This document shows, in pieces, positions 1 to 7,484 of a stretch of DNA of 19,570 nt (position 1 is the first letter of the stretch; the number at the start of each line of letters is the position of its first letter). The notes beneath the pieces are model-generated. The model was not told the DNA's origin and ran no database searches. It worked only from the letters and a program-made list of their open reading frames with translations. The translations under genes and the position numbers were made by a program. Source of the stretch: DATKZS01 sp035527835 [NCBI: bacterium] (GTDB taxonomy: Bacteria > RBG-13-61-14); assembly GCA_035527835.1 (NCBI GenBank), contig DATKZS010000045.1, positions 1 through 19,570 on the forward strand, read 5' to 3'.

Positions 1-128
1 GTCGGTTGGAGTCACTGCCCTGTAGTTGTTTTTTATTGGGCCGCCAAGAAATATCATGATTTACTTGGCGATCCTTGGCGCTCTTGGCGCCTTGGCGGTT
101 TTCTTACGGCCTATTTTGGACAAGAGTG
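1..128 (+). repeat. Right part of a CGCCAAG-type MITE, cut by the window start
   Basis: This stretch aligns without gaps, at a constant offset of 5237, to 5238-5365, the right half of the complete MITE described below. Shared landmarks are the ATCATGATTTACTTGGCGAT block, the tandem CTTGGCG units and the end TTTTGGACAAGAGTG. The rest of the element, including its left inverted repeat, would lie upstream of the window. The outer end falls 15 bases before the start codon of the crotonase gene. An ORF beginning at 75 reads from this repeat into that gene, but the extension is repeat sequence and is not taken as part of the protein. Confidence 0.8.
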
Positions 129-133
129 ATCTT

Positions 134-138
134 GGAGG
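134..138 (+). promoter_or_regulatory. Ribosome binding site deciding the crotonase start
   Basis: GGAGG lies 5 bases before the ATG at 144. It favours this start over the ATG at 75, which is inside the upstream repeat and would add 23 repeat-encoded residues with no counterpart in the crotonase fold. Confidence 0.75.
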
Positions 139-143
139 TAACA

Positions 144-902
144 ATGGAATACAAAACGATTATGTATGAAAGCCGGGGCCCGGTGGGGGTGTTGACGCTG
201 AGCCGGCCGGAATGCTTGAACGCCGTCAACCAGGCCATGAGCCGCGAGCTGCGCCGGTTTTTGCTGGAGCGGCTCGATGATCTCGAAACGCGGGTGCTGA
301 TCATGACTGGCGCGGGCCGGGGCTTTTGCGCGGGTCTGGACATGAAGGAGACCATGGCCGAGATCCCGCCGGGCGGGTACCGTCCCAAGCTGGCCTACGA
401 GAGGCAGCGGGCGTTTTCCGAGCTCATCCTGCTTCTGCGCCGGATCCCTCAGCCGATCATCGGCGCCGTCAACGGCGCCGCGGCCGGGGCCGGCTTCTCT
501 TTTGCCCTGGCCTGCGACGTGCGCCTGGCCGCGCCGGAAGCGAAGTTCTCCGCGGCCTATATCAACATCGGAGTGGGCGGCGCCGACATGGGATCGTCAT
601 GGCTCTTCCCCCGGGCGGTGGGAACGGCCAACGCATCCCGCTACCTCATGACCGGCGACCTCTTCGACGCCAACGAGGCCCTGCGGATCGGCATGGTCCA
701 GGCCGTCTTGGCCAAGGACAAGCTCATGGAGGAGGCCGGGAAGATGGCCTCGGTCATGGCCGGCAAGTCGCCGCTCGGGCTGCGCGTTACCAAGGAGGCG
801 ATCAACCGCAACACCGGGGGCATGACCCTGGAGGACGCCATCCTGTTTGAAGACCGGAACCAGGCCATGTGCATCTCCCAATTGACCGCGCCCGGCGGCT
901 GA
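144..902 (+). CDS. Crotonase-fold enoyl-CoA hydratase/isomerase family protein
   Basis: A 252-residue protein, normal length for a crotonase acting on acyl-CoA thioesters in the cytoplasm. The oxyanion-hole segments are present: CAGLD (A63-G64) and AAAGAGFS (G115 to G117). In rat mitochondrial enoyl-CoA hydratase the catalytic glutamates are in GGGCE and QPE; here the matching positions are Ser119 and Tyr139. An aspartate in GGADMGSSW (D148) lies close to where dienoyl-CoA isomerase has its catalytic Asp. The protein therefore belongs to the subgroup with an ADMG-S-LLPR-like motif and may not be a true hydratase. The start at 144 has a good ribosome binding site just past a repeat end. The next gene begins two bases after the stop, so the pair is probably one transcript. 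The family is certain; the substrate cannot be read from the sequence. Confidence 0.9.
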   Translation: MEYKTIMYESRGPVGVLTLSRPECLNAVNQAMSRELRRFLLERLDDLETRVLIMTGAGRGFCAGLDMKETMAEIPPGGYRPKLAYERQRAFSELILLLRRIPQPIIGAVNGAAAGAGFSFALACDVRLAAPEAKFSAAYINIGVGGADMGSSWLFPRAVGTANASRYLMTGDLFDANEALRIGMVQAVLAKDKLMEEAGKMASVMAGKSPLGLRVTKEAINRNTGGMTLEDAILFEDRNQAMCISQLTAPGG

Positions 903-904
903 AG

Positions 905-1957
905 ATGAAAAAACCCGTTTCCCATTCCCGGTCCCGGCTGCCGGCGTCCGTTTTGGCGGGCGCCGTGCTCTTGTGCGCCGCCACCAGCGCCGACGATTTC
1001 CTGGAGCAGAGAAGGGAATTCCGGAAAGAGATCGAGAACAAGGTTGAACAAGAGCTGAGCCCGGAGGGCAACTACCTTTCGGTCATCTTCCAGGATGAGG
1101 TGAAAAAGTACGATTTCAGGATCACGCCCCGGGACGGGAACCGGCTTCAGTCGCACCTGGGCTCATTTTTCGCTTGCGATGATCGCGCCCTGCTGGCGAG
1201 GATGGTGGAGGATCTCGACCGCGGCCGCTACATCATTTACAAGGAGTATCACGATGACGGCGTGCTCCTCAAAGTGGTCTTCCTGGTTCCCGAGGCCAAG
1301 TACTGGGAATGGCTCACTGACGCCAACGGGATCGAGAAGATGTTCCACGTTTACAACTTCTCGGTGGGCTTGTATCAGCCGGACCCGGACAGCAGGTCGG
1401 TGATCCTGCAAACCGAAGGCGCGTTCTTCGGGATCACCCAGGCGGTGAACCTGCCGATAATCTTTTACCGGGACCTGAAACAGCGCACCTCCCTGTGCCG
1501 CATGCCCACCCAGGATGAGATGATGACCCATCTGCGCAAGATGCCGGCGATCAAGCCGGGCCGGGACCAGCCGGAAGAAAAGTTCATTGACGCCTGCCGG
1601 ACCCATCCCTATTTTCAGCAGGTTGATCCCAGCGGCGTCTTCAAGGTCAGCGACGAGGATATCTTGGAGCTTTACCGGACGGTGGTTACGAACAAGGACG
1701 AGGATTGCCCGATCAGGGACATCTCGGGCGGCTGGCGGGTCCACGAGGACTACCCGTACCTGGTGGTGGATTACTCGCTCAAGACCACGGTCAACGTCGA
1801 GGCGATCATCCCCAGGTCAATGCGCTTCCTGGCCGGCGCGACCGCGCCCGTGGTGCAGAGGATATCCGACGAGGTCAGCGTCAAGTATCTGCCGCTCTCC
1901 ATGAAGAACTTCCGCGACCACGCCCAGCAATGGACCCGTCATGGCGCACCCGAGTAA
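905..1957 (+). CDS. Secreted protein of unknown function
   Basis: A 350-residue protein I do not recognise. It begins with a Sec-type signal peptide: basic start (MKKP, later RSR), a hydrophobic stretch at about residues 13-26, and a likely cleavage after Ala29 (ATSA before DDF). Cys24 does not sit in a proper lipobox, so a lipoprotein is unlikely. The mature part is soluble, charged, and has four cysteines (in FACDD, SLCRM, DACRT and EDCPI), compatible with two disulfides. The C-terminal third (about residues 275-340) alternates strand-like stretches with a final long helix, which could fit a START/SRPBCC-like fold, but I cannot show this. The ATG at 905 follows the crotonase stop by two bases with no clear ribosome binding site, suggesting translational coupling. 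I chose 905 over the ATG at 869 because the latter overlaps the crotonase gene and would spoil the signal peptide. Confidence 0.8.
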   Translation: MKKPVSHSRSRLPASVLAGAVLLCAATSADDFLEQRREFRKEIENKVEQELSPEGNYLSVIFQDEVKKYDFRITPRDGNRLQSHLGSFFACDDRALLARMVEDLDRGRYIIYKEYHDDGVLLKVVFLVPEAKYWEWLTDANGIEKMFHVYNFSVGLYQPDPDSRSVILQTEGAFFGITQAVNLPIIFYRDLKQRTSLCRMPTQDEMMTHLRKMPAIKPGRDQPEEKFIDACRTHPYFQQVDPSGVFKVSDEDILELYRTVVTNKDEDCPIRDISGGWRVHEDYPYLVVDYSLKTTVNVEAIIPRSMRFLAGATAPVVQRISDEVSVKYLPLSMKNFRDHAQQWTRHGAPE

Positions 1958-2016
1958 ACCTGTCCTGAAAGCCCGTAACCGGGCGGGGCGGGAATTCATC
2001 AATAATGTAAGGGTCT

Positions 2017-4983
2017 CTAACCGGCGGCCTGATATTCCGTGCGCTCGATCAATTCGATTTGCATGTTTCGGTTGAGCTTCGTGAAGTAGGCGTTATACCC
2101 GGAGATCCTGACGATGAGCCAGCGGTAATCATCGGGATTTTCCATGGCGTCCCTCATAGTGTCGGTCGAGACCACGTTGAACTGCCATTGCATCCCGCCC
2201 AGATCGAAATAGCTCTTCAGGCAACTCGTGAAATAATCAAGCGTCTGTTCGTGCGAATCGTTGCCGGAGGGAATGAGTTTCACGTTAAAGGCGATGTTGT
2301 TGGGCATCTTTAAATGATCGAGGGAAGCGATCGTGTGGATGTTCGGGATCAACTGGTCGGACGCTCCGGGCGCGGGCGTCAACCCCGGGGTAAAGGCCTG
2401 GCCTTTTTTCCGGCCCGAGGGCAGCGCTCCGGAGAGCATGCCGAAGCCGACGTGATAGCTGATGGACCAATAGCCCGGCCAGTACCTGCCTCCCCGGTAG
2501 TTTTCATGGGCCTGATAAACGTCATAGCAAAAGGCGATGAGGTCCCGCGCGATTCTCCTCGTTTCCTCGTCATCGGAGCCGAACTTGGGAATCTTTTTTA
2601 ATTTCGCCAGCAGCACGTCATCGCCTTCAAAATTCCGGTCCAGCGCCCGGAGCAGGGTTTTGAAGTCCACTTCCTTTTTTTCGTAGATCAGGCTTTTCAT
2701 GGCCATCAGGCTGTCCACGACGTCGGTCAACGACACCAGGGCCACGCCGGAAGAATTATAGAGCGCGCCGCCGTTGATGATGTCGGCGCCTTTATCCATC
2801 GCGCCTTCAATCAGCGAGGACAGCAGCGGCGTGGGATGGATGTACTGGTGCGCCCGGCCCAGATAATCGTTTATTTCAATGGATTTTTCCGCCAGGAACT
2901 TTAGCTGGACCTTATAGGCCCGGACCAGGTCGTCAAAAGTCTTAAAGGCCGTCTCCGCCTCGCCCGTCTCGGGCCCGATCTTTTCGCCCATCACCGGATG
3001 CACGCCGTTATTCAAGGCCATTTCCAGGGGCGCCACCAGGTTCAGCAACATGCAGTTGGTATGTCCATAATGCTTGCCGGCAATGGTCGGCTCGACGCAA
3101 CCGGTGGCGGCCCATTCGCGGGCGTGCTCCAGGGGAATGCCCTGGTTGACCAGGCTCTCGATCATCTTCTGGTCATTATGAATGATGGGGGAGGCCCCCA
3201 TATTGACGTTGACCTCGCACAGCCGCCTTAAATATTCTTTCGAGTTGACGCCGGGATAATACCTCGCGTTCAGGTTCGGGTCCTGGAAACAAAGCATCTC
3301 CGCGGCCTTCAAAACGATATAGGTCATGTCGCAAACCGCGTTTTTGCCTTCCCGGTCAACTCCCCCGACCGTTACCGTGTCATCGGACGAGCTGCCCCCG
3401 AACAACTTGTTGCCCACGTCCGGCACCAGGGGATCATGGTCGTTGAACTTGAGGAACAGGCTCCCCACCAGCTCGATGGTCTTCTTGATGACCTCTTCCT
3501 TGTCCGCCGGGCTTTTGACTTTTGAAATATCCTTGAGGAACAGGGGCTGCAGGAGTTGGTCCAGCCTGCCGATGGAAAGGGCCGAGTTCGCGTTTTCAAC
3601 GTGCAGACAGACAAAGCTGATCCAGACGGCCATGACCGCTTCGTGGACGGTCTCGGCCGGGCGGGCCGGCACTTTGGCGCAAATGCGGGCCATCTCCTTT
3701 AATTCCTCTAATCGCTTTGCCTGCCCGGGAATCGCGGGGTCCAGCGTGCCCGCGATCCGCAGGGCCTCCGCGCTCAAGTTCCGGGCATATTCCAGCACGC
3801 CCTCAATGGCCTGATGCACCGAATGATAGAAGTTCTTCCGGTCCAAAGAGGCGTTTTGCTCCTCCTTTTCCCGCGCCAGGCCCCTGGTTTTTTCCAGGCC
3901 TTCATAAATGACCTTTTTAAAGTCGGGAATGGTGTGCGAGATGGCGTTGTTCTTCATCATGAAATAAAGCACGAAGCGCTCCTCGAGCCGCTGCGAGACC
4001 GGGTTCCCGTGCTGCTTCCGGCAATACTCGCGCACGTTCCGGTCCATCCAGTAGGGGAACACCTCGTGGTTCAGGACCGCGGCGTCGGCTTCCGAGAGGT
4101 CGTTCGGATTGAGCTTGCGGTCCCCGATGGTCTTCAACTCCGGCCAGATCAGGGTCCCGATAAACTCAGGATAGATGGGAACACCGACCTCCCTCGAAGT
4201 GGTCGAGCCCGCGAGAAGATGGCGGTCGTGGATCACCGGACGCTTGTGACTCATGATATATCGGACCGCCCCGGCCTGGCGCAGCCCCGGGTCAAGCGGG
4301 CGCCCGGAATTGTCAGCCTCGAAGCCGTTCGCCTTATGATACTCGGTCAGCAGCCGGGCCCGCTCCACGCAGATCGCGGGCTTCAAAGAAAAACGCCGGT
4401 TCTTCAAATATTTCAGGCGCGGAAAATCGTCAATCGAGTATTTTCCCAGGTACGGATCATCCAGGGCCTGGACTGCATCCACTTTTTGGTTCAGGATTTC
4501 ATTGTGATATTTTCTCTTCTTCCCATTTTTGTCAATGTCGCCGATAGGATGAACCATCCGGTTTTCAGGCCCCTCCCAGGCTTTGGTCCTTCTTCCCTTG
4601 AGCACGCCGGAAAGGTAGGAAAACTTCATCAGGCAGGAAATGTTTCCGGTATAGGACATGTCATTCGTCAACAAGTAATCCAGGGATTCCTCGGGGCTTT
4701 TCGAGTAAATCCGGGCCAGCGTCTCCTTGTCCTTGTAGTAGATGGTGACGTCCGGATCGGAAATGACTCCGAAGCCCGACCTCATCCGGCCGTCCGCGAA
4801 AATCACGAAAACATGGACCCGGCCATCGCGGGTCTGGAATTGATACCTCGCGTTTAAAATGAAACCCGTGTCTTTATTGTATATTTCCCGGCGCAGGGTT
4901 GGGCTGAGCCGAAGCAGAAGCCCGAGCGCTTTCAGCGACAACAAAAACATGTAGATGGAAATTTCCGTTTTTATTTTTGTCAA
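2017..4983 (-). CDS. Glycyl radical enzyme (PFL2/dehydratase-like) with N-terminal SCP2-like domain
   Basis: A 988-residue protein if started at TTG 4983, which has GGGGAGG nine bases upstream; an in-frame ATG at 5025 gives 1002 residues but lacks a ribosome binding site. Residues about 10-26 are hydrophobic. Residues about 30-125 (FILNARYQF, then DGRVHVFVIFADGRM, then DPDVTIYYKD) look like an SCP2 sterol-carrier domain. From about residue 185 (KPAICVERARLLTEY) the protein is a full glycyl radical enzyme. The thiyl cysteine is in TGCVEP (C629, with E631) and the radical glycine is in RISGYNAYF (G962). GCVEP is shared by glycerol, hydroxyphenylacetate and choline-type GREs. Most GREs are about 780-870 residues, so the extra length is the N-terminal domain. 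The enzyme needs a radical SAM activase, and none is in this window. It is divergent from the V4R gene. The substrate is unknown; the lipid-binding domain hints at a hydrophobic one. It would be active only without oxygen. Confidence 0.88.
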   Translation of the reverse strand: MTKIKTEISIYMFLLSLKALGLLLRLSPTLRREIYNKDTGFILNARYQFQTRDGRVHVFVIFADGRMRSGFGVISDPDVTIYYKDKETLARIYSKSPEESLDYLLTNDMSYTGNISCLMKFSYLSGVLKGRRTKAWEGPENRMVHPIGDIDKNGKKRKYHNEILNQKVDAVQALDDPYLGKYSIDDFPRLKYLKNRRFSLKPAICVERARLLTEYHKANGFEADNSGRPLDPGLRQAGAVRYIMSHKRPVIHDRHLLAGSTTSREVGVPIYPEFIGTLIWPELKTIGDRKLNPNDLSEADAAVLNHEVFPYWMDRNVREYCRKQHGNPVSQRLEERFVLYFMMKNNAISHTIPDFKKVIYEGLEKTRGLAREKEEQNASLDRKNFYHSVHQAIEGVLEYARNLSAEALRIAGTLDPAIPGQAKRLEELKEMARICAKVPARPAETVHEAVMAVWISFVCLHVENANSALSIGRLDQLLQPLFLKDISKVKSPADKEEVIKKTIELVGSLFLKFNDHDPLVPDVGNKLFGGSSSDDTVTVGGVDREGKNAVCDMTYIVLKAAEMLCFQDPNLNARYYPGVNSKEYLRRLCEVNVNMGASPIIHNDQKMIESLVNQGIPLEHAREWAATGCVEPTIAGKHYGHTNCMLLNLVAPLEMALNNGVHPVMGEKIGPETGEAETAFKTFDDLVRAYKVQLKFLAEKSIEINDYLGRAHQYIHPTPLLSSLIEGAMDKGADIINGGALYNSSGVALVSLTDVVDSLMAMKSLIYEKKEVDFKTLLRALDRNFEGDDVLLAKLKKIPKFGSDDEETRRIARDLIAFCYDVYQAHENYRGGRYWPGYWSISYHVGFGMLSGALPSGRKKGQAFTPGLTPAPGASDQLIPNIHTIASLDHLKMPNNIAFNVKLIPSGNDSHEQTLDYFTSCLKSYFDLGGMQWQFNVVSTDTMRDAMENPDDYRWLIVRISGYNAYFTKLNRNMQIELIERTEYQAAG

Positions 4984-4992
4984 GTCAGTGTG

Positions 4993-4999
4993 CCTCCCC
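4993..4999 (-). promoter_or_regulatory. Ribosome binding site favouring a TTG start for the glycyl radical enzyme
   Basis: On the minus strand GGGGAGG lies nine bases before an in-frame TTG at 4983. The first ATG, at 5025, has no purine-rich site before it. The TTG start keeps the whole SCP2-like domain and drops 14 proline- and arginine-rich residues. Confidence 0.55.
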
Positions 5000-5102
5000 G
5001 GAGGACTTGGCCGCCCGAGATCCATAGTCTATCATTGATATTAAGAGAGTAAAACATTGCGGAGGAGAATCAAGCCGGTTGTCTCGATATTGGGAATGTA
5101 GT

Positions 5103-5365
5103 CAGTGCTGTCCAAAATAAACGGACCGGAGAACCGCCAAGACGCCAAGAGCGCCAAGGATTATTTTTTAACACGATTTTAAGAGGGCTTTGGTGCAAAT
5201 GTTTCTTGCTTGGCGCTCCCGTCGGCCGGTTCGCCAAGCCGGTTGGGGCCAACGCTCCGGAGCTGTTTTTTGCTGGGCCGCAAAGGAACATCATGATTTA
5301 CTTGGCGATTCCTGGCGCTCTTGGCGTCTTGGCGGTTTTCTTACGGCCTATTTTGGACAAGAGTG
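5103..5365. mobile_element. Complete MITE (263 bp) with terminal inverted repeats and 9-10 bp target duplication
   Basis: The ends are inverted repeats. The outer 11 bases TGTCCAAAATA at 5109-5119 match 5349-5359 exactly. The inner 25 bases made of CGCCAAG units at 5132-5156 match 5313-5337 exactly. The outermost bases are CAGTGC on the left and, reading inwards from the right, CACTCT. A direct repeat GGAATGTAGT occurs at 5093-5102 and 5365-5374, that is, immediately outside the inverted repeats; it is 9 bases if the last G is assigned to the element. There is no transposase or convincing ORF inside. It therefore looks like a non-autonomous element moved in trans. It lies between the divergent GRE and V4R genes and probably separates or supplies their promoters. 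It fills the gene-free stretch 5026-5379. The transposase family is not identified; duplications of this length occur in, for example, the IS4 and IS1 groups. Confidence 0.85.
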
Positions 5366-5379
5366 GAATGTAGTATAAG

Positions 5380-6141
5380 ATGATCCTTATGCAAGCTTCA
5401 AGCAACGTCCGGATCAAGGTTTTAACCTGGCTGATGGAGTTTCTGGAGAGGCGTCCATTCATCATTACCCCTTTGCTGCGGCTCATAGCCAACGCGCCCT
5501 TCATTTCTAAAAAGCTGATGGTGCTGCCTCGGGCCTTTATGGGCGCTACCGCCTTCGAGATCCACGATGTGGACCGGGAAAACGGCCGCATCGGTATTGG
5601 CGGGGTGGAGGAGATCATGGCCGGGTCGAAAATCATTCATCTATTACATACGGCCCTGGCGGAGCGGATGGGGGACGAGAAAAAGAACGAGGCCCTTTAT
5701 GACATGGGCATGAACCTTTGCAAGTGGGAGGTGAGCCAGGCCCTGGAACACGGGAGGTGGGCCCCTGCCGTTTTGGTTCCCTTGATTTTCAACGGCCGGA
5801 TCCTGGACGATATTCAGACGGATCCCGTCATGAGAAGGTTTTTTCAGAGCGTCATGAACATGATGTCCCGCCTGATTACCGATGAGGGAGGATGGGGGCG
5901 CCTGGAGTTCGATTTCGACTCGCTTCCGTTAAGGGTCATTCTATCCAATTCCCAAGAGGCCCGGTGGCTGGGGAAGTCCGAGAAGCCGGTATGCCACTTT
6001 TACGCGGGCATCGTGGCCGGATACGCCAGTACCATTTCCGGAGAGCCTTTCGAGTCGCGGGAGATAGCTTGCAAGGCCGCGGGGCAACCCCACTGCATAT
6101 TCGAACTGCATCGCTTGGCCTCGCGTTCATCCGATGTTTGA
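5380..6141 (+). CDS. V4R domain protein (predicted hydrocarbon/small-molecule binding)
   Basis: A 253-residue soluble protein. The last quarter, residues about 185-245, is a V4R (4-vinyl reductase) domain: PVCHFYAGIVAGY, then GEPFESREIAC and GQPHCIFEL. It keeps the family's typical cysteines and acidic residue (C205, E228, C231, C239). The N-terminal part (residues 1-180) is helical and not recognised. V4R domains occur in BchJ, in phenol-sensing activators and in stand-alone predicted hydrocarbon-binding proteins. No DNA-binding or catalytic domain is visible, so it may be a ligand carrier or sensor. The start at 5380 has no good ribosome binding site; an alternative ATG at 5389 would remove three residues. 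The gene begins 14 bases after the MITE end, so its promoter may lie in or across the element. It is divergent from the glycyl radical enzyme, and a joint role is possible but unproven. Confidence 0.85.
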   Translation: MILMQASSNVRIKVLTWLMEFLERRPFIITPLLRLIANAPFISKKLMVLPRAFMGATAFEIHDVDRENGRIGIGGVEEIMAGSKIIHLLHTALAERMGDEKKNEALYDMGMNLCKWEVSQALEHGRWAPAVLVPLIFNGRILDDIQTDPVMRRFFQSVMNMMSRLITDEGGWGRLEFDFDSLPLRVILSNSQEARWLGKSEKPVCHFYAGIVAGYASTISGEPFESREIACKAAGQPHCIFELHRLASRSSDV

Positions 6142-6319
6142 ATCCGTCCGTTGGTGCAGGGGCATGGACTGACCATCAGATTGCTGAACTCCAGCCCCAC
6201 GATGAGCGGGCACGACAAGCAATCGGAATGCACTTTAAGGAGTTGATGGGTGGGCCCCACGAACCCACGCACTTCGGCATATTTCAGTTCCGCCCCCTGC
6301 ATATTTTCCATGCAAAAAT

Positions 6320-6356
6320 CACTCTTGTCCAAGATAGGCGCCAAGAAAAACGCCAA
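6320..6356 (-). repeat. Solo end of the CGCCAAG-type MITE
   Basis: This 37-bp stretch matches the terminal inverted repeat of the element at 5103-5365: it begins exactly at the element end CACTCTTGTCC and continues AAGATAGGC, AAGAAAA and CGCCAA. Only one end is present. It starts six bases beyond the stop codon of the membrane protein gene. The rest of the gap 6142-6319 holds nothing I can identify. Confidence 0.7.
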
Positions 6357-6362
6357 TGGGTT

Positions 6363-7484
6363 TCAGGGCAGGGCGCCGCTCGAGGGCAGGTCCGCGGCTT
6401 GATCCTGGAGATCGGCCTTTTCCCGGATCAGAGCTGTTTCCCTCCTCCGGCCCCACCACACTCCCAGGAAGCAACCCGGGACCACCGCCGCCATGACCAC
6501 AACGGCCTTGATCACGGCCGCCGGCGCGGGGTCCAGGGATTCCAGTCCGGCCAGGGAGAGCGCGGCCCAGACCACGGCCCCGACCGCGGTGAAGCCCGTG
6601 CAGATGACGAGCATGATGAGGATGGAGGGGGCGCGGCCGGGGTCTTGGGCCACTCGTCCGAGATGCACGTCGGGCCGGACCTGGACCTGGGCCGAGAACC
6701 AGCAAATGAAGACGATCAGGAAGCAGACAAAGCCGGCGTCGAGGGCCACGGTGCGGATGGGCACGGCGGCGCCGAGTTTTTCGGCCTCGTGGCCGAACTG
6801 CTTGAGGCCGACCGCGAAATTGATACATCCCTGGATGGGGATCCACGGCAGGATGTGTTCGAGCCAGAGGTAACGTCCGGGCGGCGCGGCGGGCGGGCGG
6901 GTCTTGGGGAGCGCGGCGGCGAAGGCCGCCTGGTCGCGGGGCAGGATGATCCCGATCATGACGGTTGACGCCACGAAGAGCGGGATCCCGGAGATCAGGG
7001 TGATGTTAAGGAAGCTGAACGGCTCCGGCGCCAGCCGGGGGACGGCCAGGGCGGCCGCGCCGGCGGCGATGAAGCCGGAGGCCAGGCCCAGCGGCAGGAT
7101 CAGCCGCCACGGGTTTGCGACGTAGCGGCCGGGCGCTGTTTCCGGCGGCGCCGGCATCACCCATTTGTCCCGGAGAAAGTCGCGCCGCGTGTTGGCCACC
7201 GCGCCCCAGCATTGGATCACGGTGAAGAAAAACACCATCAGGAAGACGAAGCTCTGGACCCAGGCCAATTCTCCGGCGCCGTTGCCGAAGTTGACGAAGA
7301 AGATCCAGGCCAGGGCGGTGGTGGCGAAGATGACCCCTCCCAGGTTGAAGGCGAGCTGGCCCAGGAAATATATTTTCCCGGGGAGCCCGGGCTTGGGGTT
7401 TTTCTTTTGTTTTTTTTTAGCCGCAGATGAACGCAGATGGACGCAGATAAATTCTGAATAAAATTTATATTGATCCGCGTTCAT
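6363..7484 (-). CDS. Membrane protein with about eight TM segments, function unknown
   Basis: A 373-residue polytopic inner-membrane protein. Hydrophobic segments fall at about residues 45-66, 75-97, 126-148, 158-181, 207-228, 246-266, 286-310 and 322-344, with a basic C-terminal tail (WWGRRRE). I do not recognise the family, and there are no obvious transporter or catalytic motifs. The only in-frame ATG before TM1 is at 7484, inside the hairpin repeat at 7419-7512, so the first 22 residues are read from the repeat. No ATG, GTG or TTG occurs between the repeat and TM1, and no ribosome binding site is visible. The native start may have been overwritten by the repeat. The gene follows thiD on the same strand by 26 bases and is probably cotranscribed with it. 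The coding call is firm; the start is uncertain. Confidence 0.75.
   Translation of the reverse strand: MNADQYKFYSEFICVHLRSSAAKKKQKKNPKPGLPGKIYFLGQLAFNLGGVIFATTALAWIFFVNFGNGAGELAWVQSFVFLMVFFFTVIQCWGAVANTRRDFLRDKWVMPAPPETAPGRYVANPWRLILPLGLASGFIAAGAAALAVPRLAPEPFSFLNITLISGIPLFVASTVMIGIILPRDQAAFAAALPKTRPPAAPPGRYLWLEHILPWIPIQGCINFAVGLKQFGHEAEKLGAAVPIRTVALDAGFVCFLIVFICWFSAQVQVRPDVHLGRVAQDPGRAPSILIMLVICTGFTAVGAVVWAALSLAGLESLDPAPAAVIKAVVVMAAVVPGCFLGVWWGRRRETALIREKADLQDQAADLPSSGALP

Noticed and set aside
75-143. N-terminal extension of the crotonase from the ATG at 75
   Set aside because: The extension is encoded by the MITE end and the ribosome binding site lies before the ATG at 144.
3814-4857. Long ORF (347 codons) antisense to the glycyl radical enzyme
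   Set aside because: No recognisable motif; the sense frame is a convincing GRE.
6000-6356. Minus-strand ORF of 118 codons after the V4R gene
   Set aside because: Half lies antisense to V4R and its start is inside a MITE end. No family features seen, although the 6142-6310 part is not explained by anything else.
5892-6968. ORF of 358 codons overlapping V4R and the membrane protein
   Set aside because: Low-complexity Gly/Asp/Arg-rich product in shadow frames of two supported genes; it also runs through a MITE end.
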